Shown here in pieces: positions 7,398-16,134 of a DNA stretch of 64,000 nucleotides. Below the pieces are notes generated by a model that saw only the letters and a program-made list of their open reading frames with translations, was not told the origin of the DNA and ran no database searches. Numbering within the stretch: position 1 is the stretch's first letter; every line of letters begins with the position of its first letter. The position numbers and the translations under genes are program-made. Source of the DNA: Dyadobacter flavalbus (GTDB lineage Bacteria; Bacteroidota; Bacteroidia; Cytophagales; Spirosomataceae); the NCBI RefSeq assembly GCF_006149045.1, contig NZ_VBSN01000038.1, positions 62,001 to 126,000 on the forward strand, written 5' to 3'.

Positions 7398-8783
7398 TTA
7401 ACCTTTTAATTGGATATAGCGTTTTTTTATTTCGCTAAATTTGCCCTGATGGTATGCAAGTCCGTGGTAAACAGCTGCAACAGTCCGTGCCCAGTTCAGA
7501 TAAACCGATGGTTTTTTTACCTTGCGTGCATAGCTGAAAATCCGGTTGCTCCATAAGGAAATATAATAGCGCGTCCGGTAAATCAGCTTGCGCTGCGGGG
7601 TAGGGGATTGCGAGTCCGGAGCCACACGCTTTTTCGTTTTGGAACGTCCCGAAGCCCATGTAAGCCGGTATGCCAGCCCTTCACGGCGCTGACGAAAGCC
7701 CGCAGCCTGCGTCTGTGCTACAAATTCACCGCTGACCGATTCCAGCTGAAGGCGTTTTTCAGCAATGGCCTGCTGTATCATTTCTTCGATAGCCAAAGAG
7801 CGTACAACGGCGACATTCGTTCCTCTTCCGTCGGATGAATAAGGTTCTACCCAGGCATCGCCAAAGGAGATATCAGCGGTTTCGGCAACAACGTCATCGC
7901 AGAAATTACACGCATGGTTCATAAAAAATCCTGCACCCCAGTCTCCATCCGCAAGATGCCACCAATCCTTGTTTACTACGCGCCCGTCACGCAGGGTAAG
8001 CATGGCATTGTACAGGTTTGCCGGGCGGTCGGGATGCTTGTACCGGTAATCCACACGCTCGATTTCAGCGGACGGCACATCCATTTGCCAGGCAAAACTT
8101 TCGACGAACCGGGCGCTTTTCATATGTCCGCAGAAAAGTCCCAGCGTAAAAGGAATACGTTCACGGATAAGCGGATCTTCACGCCGCAGCAAATGGATTG
8201 CTTTTATAAAGCAGGGAATTCCGACGACAGCATACCGGCCCGGCGTCTTGCGGATCAGGTCCAGAACACCGGAAAGTTCTATGGGATAATACCTTGACTT
8301 GGCACCTGCTAGGATTTCAGTCTCGCTTCTGGAAATGGTATAATGAAAGTAACGGTTGTTGGTTTGCGGGTCGTTTTCGGCCACAACATGTGCCACGCCA
8401 TCGATCAGTCCTTTGCGCATCAGCTCTGCCGCAACCCAGCTCACCATGCCGCCGGAACTTCCGAGTGTCCGGAAGTTATTTTCAGCCACATGGCCTACAT
8501 ACGCATTCTGGAAACGGCCCAGTTCGGCGCTTTTTTGTGCTGTATCCGCATAACGTTCAGCGGCAATTTCATTTTCGTTTGCAGCGCCATAGGAAAACGG
8601 GCACGTCCGCGTAAATGTTTCGGAACGTCGCTGGTACCAGTCTTTCGGACCATTCGGCTTCAACTGGCCAAGTGCGTCAAACTGCATTTTTACTTTCTCC
8701 GAAGTTTCCTGCGCTGCGCAGCTGCCACATCCTATACACAAACCTGAACTGACAATATCCTCAGGACTAAGCAACTGATTCAT
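7398..8783 (-). CDS. Coenzyme F420 hydrogenase/dehydrogenase beta-subunit family protein (FrhB-like)
   Basis: 461 residues. An N-terminal ferredoxin-like cluster motif C16-x2-C19-x2-C22 (CIGCGSC) plus a later RTCPF cysteine can hold a 4Fe-4S centre. A second cysteine pair lies in NHACNFCDD. The FrhB N- and C-terminal domains (flavin and FeS electron transfer) span about 90-380, and a helical basic tail follows. In Bacteroidetes capsule clusters this family repeatedly sits beside polysaccharide pyruvyl transferases, as here: its start overlaps the end of the pyruvyl transferase gene by 17 bp. It probably performs a redox step on a sugar or activates its partner rather than using F420 as such. 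Specific reaction unknown. Confidence 0.88.
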   Translation of the reverse strand: MNQLLSPEDIVSSGLCIGCGSCAAQETSEKVKMQFDALGQLKPNGPKDWYQRRSETFTRTCPFSYGAANENEIAAERYADTAQKSAELGRFQNAYVGHVAENNFRTLGSSGGMVSWVAAELMRKGLIDGVAHVVAENDPQTNNRYFHYTISRSETEILAGAKSRYYPIELSGVLDLIRKTPGRYAVVGIPCFIKAIHLLRREDPLIRERIPFTLGLFCGHMKSARFVESFAWQMDVPSAEIERVDYRYKHPDRPANLYNAMLTLRDGRVVNKDWWHLADGDWGAGFFMNHACNFCDDVVAETADISFGDAWVEPYSSDGRGTNVAVVRSLAIEEMIQQAIAEKRLQLESVSGEFVAQTQAAGFRQRREGLAYRLTWASGRSKTKKRVAPDSQSPTPQRKLIYRTRYYISLWSNRIFSYARKVKKPSVYLNWARTVAAVYHGLAYHQGKFSEIKKRYIQLKG

Positions 8784-9894
8784 TCTTTAACTGTTTGATT
8801 TTGAGTGCTTCATCAAGGTATCTGTTTGATGAAATGCGAAGGCGTTTTATGGTTTGGGAAATGACCGGACTCAAAGGCTGGCTTAACAGATTGTTAACGA
8901 CTGCTGCCGGGATTTCGTCACTGATCAGATGTTGTTCACCGCCCAGCTTGGACATAAGGCCCTGAACCTTGAAGCTTCTGTATGAAGAAGATTCACAGAC
9001 AAACGGTTTTTCATTCCGGATTGCGAACACGCAGCCGTGAAAAAAGTTGGTGGCAACGGCTTCCGAGCGTGCTATAAATTGTGCAAAATCATGCGGGTCA
9101 GCATTGATCCATTGTTCATCCGCCCAGTCGTTGCGGTAACCGATGCTTACCAGCGGAAGTTTTCTGCTGTCCGCATACTGCCTGATTTTACGGATAAAAG
9201 ATACGGTGAAATTGTGGCCATACAATGCGATATATGGGTTTTCCCAGTATTTGCTTTCGCGTTCGTCGGGATTTATTTTAAACTGCAGGCAAGGGTCCAG
9301 AACGATCTCGGGTTCCATGCCGATGGCGTTTTTCACAATGGTCCACGAGTTTTCATCTCGCACCGAAATGCTGTCAAAATTCCGAAGCCGTTCAGCCCAG
9401 CTTTCTTCCAGGCCGTATGAAGCCGGGTAATTTCCATAGCTTGCCGCGTAGGATATAAGTTGCTGTGTACGAAGGCCGTCTCCGTAAAATAGCGGATTTC
9501 CGCCAAACCACGGATGATACAGATTCCAGACTTCATCGCTGCCGACGACTACAATGTCATAATTTTCCATGTCCTCCGGCTTGTCAATGTCAAACCTTTT
9601 GGAAAGCGGCAATGACTCAAAAAGCGCGAAAAACTTTTCGATTTTTTCACGGTACACCGGATGGTCTGTTTCCGGAACATGCGTAGGCAGCACGGGTTGC
9701 ATGGCACATTTCCATTCCGCCAGGTTTATTCTTCTTGAATCATGATCGATAATGGAGGCATGGTGTCCGCGCGCCTGAATCCCTTCGGCAAGGCAGCGTG
9801 CCTGCCAGTAACTTCCATAATTGATGCAGCGGTGAAAGGTAAGCACCCCGACTTTTAATACATCCATTCCTTTATTCTCAGATTTAAATTGCAT
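8767..9894 (-). CDS. Polysaccharide pyruvyl transferase family protein
   Basis: 375 residues; an alternative ATG at 9867 gives MDVLKVGVLTF, close to the usual family start. Family features (PF04230) include the N-terminal GVLTFHRCINYGSYWQARCL, a central VVGSDEVWN, and the late TNFFHGCVFAIRNEKPF. Enzymes of this family transfer pyruvate from phosphoenolpyruvate to a sugar to form a ketal, adding acidity to glycans. The gene leads a two-gene minus-strand unit with the FrhB-like gene, lying between two plus-strand blocks of the cassette. Cytoplasmic by lack of a signal peptide. Family call is strong; acceptor sugar unknown. Confidence 0.92.
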   Translation of the reverse strand: MQFKSENKGMDVLKVGVLTFHRCINYGSYWQARCLAEGIQARGHHASIIDHDSRRINLAEWKCAMQPVLPTHVPETDHPVYREKIEKFFALFESLPLSKRFDIDKPEDMENYDIVVVGSDEVWNLYHPWFGGNPLFYGDGLRTQQLISYAASYGNYPASYGLEESWAERLRNFDSISVRDENSWTIVKNAIGMEPEIVLDPCLQFKINPDERESKYWENPYIALYGHNFTVSFIRKIRQYADSRKLPLVSIGYRNDWADEQWINADPHDFAQFIARSEAVATNFFHGCVFAIRNEKPFVCESSSYRSFKVQGLMSKLGGEQHLISDEIPAAVVNNLLSQPLSPVISQTIKRLRISSNRYLDEALKIKQLKNESVA

Positions 9895-10140
9895 AGGTAT
9901 AGTTCCTGCCGGGCCTTGGCCGGCCTTATGGTATATAATCAGTTCCTGAAAGCCGAAATGAGTTCATCAGGCCATTCGGGCACAACGTTTACAGCAGAAA
10001 GCGGCATGATTATGTTCTGACAATATATTCTTTATTCCTTGTTTCCTGAAATTTTCTTTAAAATAGAATGCCTGATCAATAAGCGCATTTACTTCCTGAA
10101 ATGCTGAAAAATCGGGTAAACCGAACGATATACTACTTTT

Positions 10141-10743
10141 ATGACCAAAATTCTGCTGATCCGTCATGCAACGAATGACACCGTTGGCGTGCGCCTGAGC
10201 GGCCGCAGGGCCGGTGTACACCTGAATGAAGAAGGCCGGAGGCAGGCCCTGAAACTGGCCGGCCAACTGGAAGGAATGAAGATCCATGCCATTTACAGCA
10301 GCCCGCTGGAACGTGCCGTCGAGACGGCAGAACCCATTTCAAAAATCCTGGGACTGGAAACGATAATCTGCGAAGATTTTCTGGAAATCAATTTTGGTGA
10401 ATGGACTTTCAAAACCTTTAAAGAACTGGATGAACTTTCTCAATTCAAGCAGTTTAATTCTTTCAGGAGCTTTACACGCGTTCCCGGCGGAGAGTCCATG
10501 CCCGAAGCACAGATGCGTATGATCGCGGGCATCGAAAAACTCTGCAGCCGCCATCCCGATGAAACCGTTGCCATTGTAAGTCATGCCGATATGATCAAAT
10601 CTGCCGTTGCCTATTACACCGGAACGCACCTCGACCTTTTCCATCGTGTGGAAATCAGTCCGGCTTCGGTCAGTATCATCGAAATCGGTTACGGAACGGC
10701 GGCCATCCGGCTGGTTAATTACACGGGCGAACTGGTGATCTGA
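10141..10743 (+). CDS. Histidine phosphatase family protein (phosphoglycerate-mutase-like)
   Basis: 200 residues. The catalytic R8-H9 in LLIRHAT, the YSSPLERAVETAEPI segment, the acidic LEINFGEW (E87 probable general acid) and the second histidine H148 (VSHADMIK) together define the branch-1 histidine phosphatase fold. It could remove phosphate from a sugar phosphate or nucleotide. It lies between the pyruvyl transferase unit and the main sugar operon but is not overlapped with either, so its membership in the pathway is only a suggestion. The next gene is convergent, 30 bp away. Confidence 0.92.
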   Translation: MTKILLIRHATNDTVGVRLSGRRAGVHLNEEGRRQALKLAGQLEGMKIHAIYSSPLERAVETAEPISKILGLETIICEDFLEINFGEWTFKTFKELDELSQFKQFNSFRSFTRVPGGESMPEAQMRMIAGIEKLCSRHPDETVAIVSHADMIKSAVAYYTGTHLDLFHRVEISPASVSIIEIGYGTAAIRLVNYTGELVI

Positions 10744-10773
10744 CAGGCTATGTACCTGAATTTCCGGAACAGT

Positions 10774-11337
10774 TTATTTTTCGGATTCCTTCTTGTCCTG
10801 CATTTTGCGGTTGTGGCTTTCCATCGTATCCAGCACTTTTTCCGGCTGAACGTCCTTGGCAAGAAAATCGATTTCGGCATCATTTGCCTCTGCAATGTCC
10901 ATTTTTTTAGCCATGGCCGTAACCAGCTGGATAAGCCGGGTAATTTCATGTTCCGCCAGCAGATTGACCTGAAGGTTCAGATCAGCCCGTTTGTCTGCCT
11001 GAGCGTTCATCCGGTTCTGGCTGATGAGTACGAATGTCGACAGGAAAATGGCCTCCACCGAAGCAAACATGGCAAGTACTACGAAAGAAGGGTCAAAAGG
11101 CTTTAACCCGAGCCATTCAAGGTTCCATATGATCCATATGGTGAACATAATCAAGTGAATGTAAACAAATTGCATACTTCCTGTAAAGCCGGTTATGGTA
11201 TCCGCAATTTTGTCTTTCCACGTTTTCTGTCTTTCTTCTTCCAGGCTGCGTTCCAGCAGCGCATTGATGTTCCTTACTACAATGCCCATTTCCGGCCCAG
11301 TTCCCGATGCTGCTTCTTTATGGTTGGTATCATTCAT
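10774..11337 (-). CDS. DUF1003 domain-containing membrane protein
   Basis: 187 residues. A cytosolic N-terminal helix (INALLERSLEEERQKTWKDKIADTITGF) precedes two membrane segments (about 55-75 and 87-108), with the family's NxxxxFDPSFVVLAMFASVEAIFLSTFVLISQNR core. A coiled, charged C-terminal tail follows. This is a DUF1003 protein. The family is widespread and its function is undefined. It is transcribed against the surrounding sugar genes and may be a bystander. Confidence 0.92.
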   Translation of the reverse strand: MNDTNHKEAASGTGPEMGIVVRNINALLERSLEEERQKTWKDKIADTITGFTGSMQFVYIHLIMFTIWIIWNLEWLGLKPFDPSFVVLAMFASVEAIFLSTFVLISQNRMNAQADKRADLNLQVNLLAEHEITRLIQLVTAMAKKMDIAEANDAEIDFLAKDVQPEKVLDTMESHNRKMQDKKESEK

Positions 11338-11958
11338 ATATTCAGATGTAAGTTGCCTGCTTTGTTTACTTTCATGCCAGAACGCGCCGGGAGCAACAGG
11401 TAAATGTTGGTATGTTCTTTTTATTTATGATAGCAGTACAATAAAATTATTTTCAGCTGTCTGTGGCACCTGCCTAAAAGATATAAATGCAAAAAATCTA
11501 GGACGGTCATATTGCCCCAAAAGAACACATTCCGGATTCCGGAGTGCAATATCTTATTGTTGCCTTGTGGTAAATTCTCTACACTATCGGTTGGATGGAG
11601 GTATGTTCTCTACATACTGAAACTGCATGATGGATCTGCAACCGGAAAATAAGCCATTCTGCTTACCTGAAAATCCGGATTTTGCCGGTAACAGATTTTT
11701 TGAAAAAAAATTGTATTTCCGGAAGCATCTATTTACCTATCTTCTTGATCTACATAGCTCGCGGCAACGGTTTTGATTTTTGCAGATTTCCAAAATTGCG
11801 GCCGGTCAAAATCCGGAAGTCCGAACCGGGAGGTACAAAGCTGGTATATACGTTAATGAAGTACATATAGTGATCTCCGGCCGCTTTGATGCTTTATTTT
11901 GATCATTATACGAATGGAACAGTTTTTTTTATATCTTCCGCTATACTAAACTCAAAAT
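11338..11958. other. Intergenic leader before the main sugar operon
   Basis: About 620 bases, AT-rich toward the right. It holds a perfect 14-bp palindrome AAAATCCGGATTTT at 11670-11683, a possible operator or short hairpin. Small frames here carry no domain. The promoter of the 11959 operon must lie at the right end, but no clear Bacteroidetes consensus could be chosen. Confidence 0.4.
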
Positions 11959-13077
11959 ATGGGCAAAACAGTTCTAATAACAGGAGGCGCTGGGTTCATA
12001 GGTTCTCATCTAGCAAATGAACTTTTGGATAAGGGATACAATGTGAGGGCGTTAGATAATTTAAATGCACAGGTTCATGGCAAAGACTGCGTCCGGCCGG
12101 AATACCTGAATCCGGAAGTGGAACTGATCGTCGGAGATGTCCGTGATCCTGACAAGGTGAAACAAGCGTTGAAAGGAGTGGATGCCGTTTATCATTATGC
12201 TGCCATGGTTGGTGTTGGTCAGAGCATGTATCAGGTACGCGAGTATACCGATGTAAACAATACCGGAACCGCTGTTTTGCTGGAAGCACTGATCGAAAAT
12301 CCTGTTGAAAAACTCGTTGTTGCAAGCAGCATGAGTATTTATGGCGAAGGACTTTACAAAGACAGCAAAGGGAATATCAGCGCGGGCATGGAACGCAAGC
12401 TCGGTCAGCTGAAAGCCGGTAACTGGGAAGTGTACGGGGAAGACGGAAATGTCCTGAATCCGTATCCGACTCCCGAAACGAAAAATCCTTCTCTGGCTTC
12501 CGTTTATGCATTGTCAAAATATGACCAGGAAAGAATGTGCCTGCTGATCGGCAAAGCATACAATATTCCGACTGTTGCACTTCGCTTCTTCAACGTGTAT
12601 GGCACAAGCCAGGCACTATCCAATCCGTATACGGGCGTACTCGCCATTTTCGCATCCCGAATGCTGAACGGAAACGCACCGATGATTTTTGAAGACGGAC
12701 ATCAGCAGCGCGACTTTGTAAGCGTGCTGGATATTGCGCAGGCTTCAAGACTGGCGCTCGAAACGCCCGAGGCTGATTATGAATCGTTCAACGTTGGCAG
12801 CGGAAATGCTTATACAATCGTTGAAATTGCAGAAAAAATGGCCCGAGTGCTTGGTAAAGAGCATTTAGATTTTGAAATTTCCGGTAAATACCGCGTTGGA
12901 GATATACGTCACTGCTTTGCAGATATTTCCAAAGCAAAACGGATTTTGGGCTATCAGCCTAAAATTACCCTGGAAGAAGGACTTGTGGAACTGGCTACAT
13001 GGCTGGAAGGCCAGACCGCAGAGGACAGGGTAGCGGAAGCGAAAAATGAATTAGTAACAAGAGGACTTACAGTATAG
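11959..13077 (+). CDS. NAD-dependent nucleotide-sugar epimerase/dehydratase (extended SDR)
   Basis: 372 residues. The Rossmann motif TGGAGFIG is at 8-15, the catalytic tyrosine and lysine at Y183-x3-K187 (YALSK), and the substrate-binding RFFNVYGTSQ region follows. This is the extended SDR family that epimerises, dehydrates or decarboxylates nucleotide sugars. An insertion around 130-175 is longer than in GalE. It opens the main sugar operon, with 33 bp to the next gene. It most likely makes the activated sugar donor used by the downstream glycosyltransferases. The exact sugar cannot be told. Confidence 0.92.
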   Translation: MGKTVLITGGAGFIGSHLANELLDKGYNVRALDNLNAQVHGKDCVRPEYLNPEVELIVGDVRDPDKVKQALKGVDAVYHYAAMVGVGQSMYQVREYTDVNNTGTAVLLEALIENPVEKLVVASSMSIYGEGLYKDSKGNISAGMERKLGQLKAGNWEVYGEDGNVLNPYPTPETKNPSLASVYALSKYDQERMCLLIGKAYNIPTVALRFFNVYGTSQALSNPYTGVLAIFASRMLNGNAPMIFEDGHQQRDFVSVLDIAQASRLALETPEADYESFNVGSGNAYTIVEIAEKMARVLGKEHLDFEISGKYRVGDIRHCFADISKAKRILGYQPKITLEEGLVELATWLEGQTAEDRVAEAKNELVTRGLTV

Positions 13078-13110
13078 TATTATCTTCTCATATAAACATG
13101 TAACGTAAAC

Positions 13111-15168
13111 ATGGTGCAGGATATCTCCTTGAATAGAAAAGATATGGAACATGCAAATAGTGTCGGAATAGTACAATGGTTTCATATCAATCAGCACCGG
13201 GAAGTAGAGAGGGTAGTGGAAGATTTTCAGAAGTTGGGTGTTACGCATATTCGTACAAACGTTTCCTGGGCAGACTGGCATTTACCTGAAGGAAAAGCAT
13301 GGTACGACTGGCTTTTTGCTACGCTTGGCGATCAGTTGCAAGTCCTTCCATGTATCCTTTATACACCGCCGTCCATTGCAGTAAAGCCGAAATCGTCTGC
13401 ACCCCCGCAAAATCCCAAGGACTTTGCTGATTTTGTAGATACAATTATTACAGAATACGGTCAGTATTTTGACTATATAGAACTCTGGAACGAGCCGAAC
13501 AACATGGCTGAATACGATTTCACGCTGGACCCGCAATGGGATACTTTCTGTGAAATGGTCGGTTCTGCCGCGAACTGGAGCAGGCAGAAAGGAAAGAAAA
13601 CCGTTCTGGGCGGCATGAGCCCGATTGATGCCAACTGGCTTCGGGAAATGTTCAGAAAGGGTTTGATGGAACATATTGATGTGGTGGGCGTTCATGGTTT
13701 TCCGGATGTTTTTGACAGCAACTGGGAAGGGTGGAGTGCCGAAATCAGCAAGGTTCAAAACGTGCTCGATGAACATCAGTCTCCGGCCAAAATCTGGATC
13801 ACCGAAGCGGGTTTTTCCACGTGGCAGAAAAATGAAAGAAAGCAGGTTAAGGAATTTATTAATGCTCTGGAAGCAGATGCAGAAAGAATGTACTGGTACA
13901 GTCTGGAAGACCTGTCTGCTGAACTTCCTGCCGTGGACCGCTTTCATCTGGATGAAAGGGAATATGCGTTTGGCATGAAAAATCCGAACGGCTCGCCGAA
14001 ACTACTGTATACACTACTTTCTACAAAAGGATTATCCGGTATAAGCAACTACGAATGGATGACGCGTCCGCTGGAAGAAAACAGCTTCACGGAAAACTAT
14101 ACGCTGATTACAGGCGGGGCCGGTTTTGTCGGGATCAACCTTGCAGATAAAATTTTAAGTCAGGGTAAACCGGTTCTGATATTCGATAACCTGTCCAGGG
14201 CCGGCGTTGAAAACAACCTTTTCTGGCTGCGTGAAAAATATTCGGAAAACCTGTACGTGATGGTTGCGGATATCCGGGATAAAAATGCGGTAAGACAAGC
14301 CGTTCAGAACGCTTCGCATATCTATCATTTTGCTGCACAGGTTGCCGTAACTTCCAGTCTGACCGACCCTTACCACGACTTTGAAGTCAATGCACTGGGT
14401 ACGCTCAACCTGCTGGAAGCCATCCGGAATACAAGCCATCAGCCGTCCATTATTTTTACTTCTACCAACAAGGTATACGGCGATCTGCACGATCTTGGCA
14501 TGTTGTCAAATGAATCGCGTTATTATCCGTCCAACCTGATGGTCATGGCAAACGGCATCAGTGAGGAAAGAAATCTTGATTTTCACAGCCCGTACGGCTG
14601 TACCAAAGGTGTTGCCGATCAGTACATTCTGGATTATGCACGTACATTCGGGATCAAAAGTGTTGTGTTCCGCATGAGCTGCATTTACGGCCCGCACCAG
14701 TTCGGAACCGAAGATCAGGGCTGGGTGGCGCATTTCCTGATTCAGGCCCTGAAAGATAAGCCTATAACCTTGTACGGTGATGGCAAGCAGGTAAGGGATA
14801 TTTTGTTTGTAGATGATCTTGTCAATGCGTTTTTACTGGCCGAGGAAAATATAAATGCCATTTCCGGAAACGCTTACAACATTGGCGGCGGTCCTGAAAA
14901 TACGGTGAGCCTTTTGGAACTGATTGAAATGATCAGCATGGTTTCGGGTGAAAGGCCGGAAGTAAGACTGGAAGAATGGCGTTCCAGCGATCAGAAATAC
15001 TATGTTTCCGACTTTAACAAATTTCAGGCTGTTACCGGCTGGAACCCGGTTGTGAGTCCGCTGGAAGGTGTGGAAAAATTAATTGAATGGTTGCAGGAAA
15101 ATGCAATCTCTCCCGAACTGAAAAGTACGGGACATTCTGAAATTGCAAGGAAGCAGCCTGTTTTTTAA
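13111..15168 (+). CDS. Fusion: clan-A glycoside hydrolase domain + CDP-paratose-2-epimerase-like SDR
   Basis: 685 residues; ATG 13111, with ATG 13144 (MEHANS) as an alternative start. Residues 15-310 form a GH39/beta-xylosidase-like barrel with WNEPNN acid/base E128 and WITEAGFS nucleophile E232. This is the same family as the permuted protein at 5445 but in normal order. Residues 331-665 form an extended SDR: TGGAGFVG (334-341), VYG, a YGCTK active site, then RMSCIYGPHQFGTEDQGWVAHF, which resembles CDP-paratose/tyvelose epimerases. No signal peptide, so both domains are cytosolic. The next gene begins 12 bp downstream. Fusing a hydrolase to a nucleotide-sugar epimerase suggests that a released or bound sugar is handled in one pathway. 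Domain calls are strong; the joint reaction is unknown. Confidence 0.9.
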   Translation: MVQDISLNRKDMEHANSVGIVQWFHINQHREVERVVEDFQKLGVTHIRTNVSWADWHLPEGKAWYDWLFATLGDQLQVLPCILYTPPSIAVKPKSSAPPQNPKDFADFVDTIITEYGQYFDYIELWNEPNNMAEYDFTLDPQWDTFCEMVGSAANWSRQKGKKTVLGGMSPIDANWLREMFRKGLMEHIDVVGVHGFPDVFDSNWEGWSAEISKVQNVLDEHQSPAKIWITEAGFSTWQKNERKQVKEFINALEADAERMYWYSLEDLSAELPAVDRFHLDEREYAFGMKNPNGSPKLLYTLLSTKGLSGISNYEWMTRPLEENSFTENYTLITGGAGFVGINLADKILSQGKPVLIFDNLSRAGVENNLFWLREKYSENLYVMVADIRDKNAVRQAVQNASHIYHFAAQVAVTSSLTDPYHDFEVNALGTLNLLEAIRNTSHQPSIIFTSTNKVYGDLHDLGMLSNESRYYPSNLMVMANGISEERNLDFHSPYGCTKGVADQYILDYARTFGIKSVVFRMSCIYGPHQFGTEDQGWVAHFLIQALKDKPITLYGDGKQVRDILFVDDLVNAFLLAEENINAISGNAYNIGGGPENTVSLLELIEMISMVSGERPEVRLEEWRSSDQKYYVSDFNKFQAVTGWNPVVSPLEGVEKLIEWLQENAISPELKSTGHSEIARKQPVF

Positions 15169-15180
15169 ACCCGTTTTTTA

Positions 15181-16134
15181 ATGATTGCAGCAGTACTGAC
15201 AAAGCCAGGATTCTTTGAATTGCAAAAAGTGGAAGTTCCTGAGATAAGTGAAGATGAAGTAAGGATCAAGGTGGAGGGCTGCGGGATATGTGCTTCAAGC
15301 CTGCCGTTATGGGAAGGCAGAGAATGGTTTTCCTATCCTGTCACTGCCGGTTCTCCCGGACATGAAGGCTGGGGAATTGTAGATGCAGTCGGCGATAAAG
15401 TGACAAATCTGGTCAGTGGCGACCGTGTTGCATTTCTTTCCGGCAAGGCTTATGCAGAATACGATACGGCATCAGTAGGTGCCGTTGTAAAACTTCCTTC
15501 CGCACTCGGCAATAACCCTTTTCCCGGTGAGCCGCTGGGATGTGCCATGAATATTTTTGAACGAAGCGACATTTCGGCCGGAGACACCGTTGCGATTATA
15601 GGAATGGGGTTTCTGGGTGTTTTACTTTGCCAGCTTGCCAAGAAAAAAGGCGCAAAAGTGATAGCGGTTTCCAAGCGCTCATTTTCACTGGATTATGCGA
15701 AACAATTCGGAGCAGATGAAGTGATTCCTCTGACGAGCACGTGGGAAGTTGCCAATAAAATCAGCGAGATTACCGGCGGTGAATTCTGCGGCCGGGTCAT
15801 TGAAGCAACCGGTAAGCAGGAAGCCATTGACATTGCTACGGAAATTGTAGCCGAAGGCGGAAGACTGATTATTGCAGGTTACCATCAGGACGGCCTTCGC
15901 CAGGTCAATATGCAGAAATGGAACTGGAAGGGAATCGATGTGATCAATGCACACGAGCGGAAGCCGGAACGTTATCTGCTCGGTATGCAAAAGGCGGTGG
16001 ATGCTGTACTGAACGGCGATATGGATCCGACTTCTCTGTATACCGACGTACTTCCGTTAGACCAGTTATCCAGAGGATTTGAGATGACATCTGCCCGTCC
16101 GGACGGATTCATGAAAGCACTTGTACAAATATAA
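15181..16134 (+). CDS. Zinc-type MDR dehydrogenase (alcohol/polyol dehydrogenase-like)
   Basis: 317 residues, shorter than classical zinc alcohol dehydrogenases because the structural-zinc loop with four cysteines is absent. Catalytic zinc ligands are visible as C37 (CGICAS) and H61-E62 (GHEGWG). The nucleotide-binding motif is AIIGMGFLGVLLCQ near 140. It may oxidise or reduce a sugar hydroxyl or keto group. It sits between the hydrolase-epimerase fusion and a Gfo/Idh/MocA oxidoreductase, so two redox steps appear consecutive. Substrate unknown. Confidence 0.9.
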   Translation: MIAAVLTKPGFFELQKVEVPEISEDEVRIKVEGCGICASSLPLWEGREWFSYPVTAGSPGHEGWGIVDAVGDKVTNLVSGDRVAFLSGKAYAEYDTASVGAVVKLPSALGNNPFPGEPLGCAMNIFERSDISAGDTVAIIGMGFLGVLLCQLAKKKGAKVIAVSKRSFSLDYAKQFGADEVIPLTSTWEVANKISEITGGEFCGRVIEATGKQEAIDIATEIVAEGGRLIIAGYHQDGLRQVNMQKWNWKGIDVINAHERKPERYLLGMQKAVDAVLNGDMDPTSLYTDVLPLDQLSRGFEMTSARPDGFMKALVQI

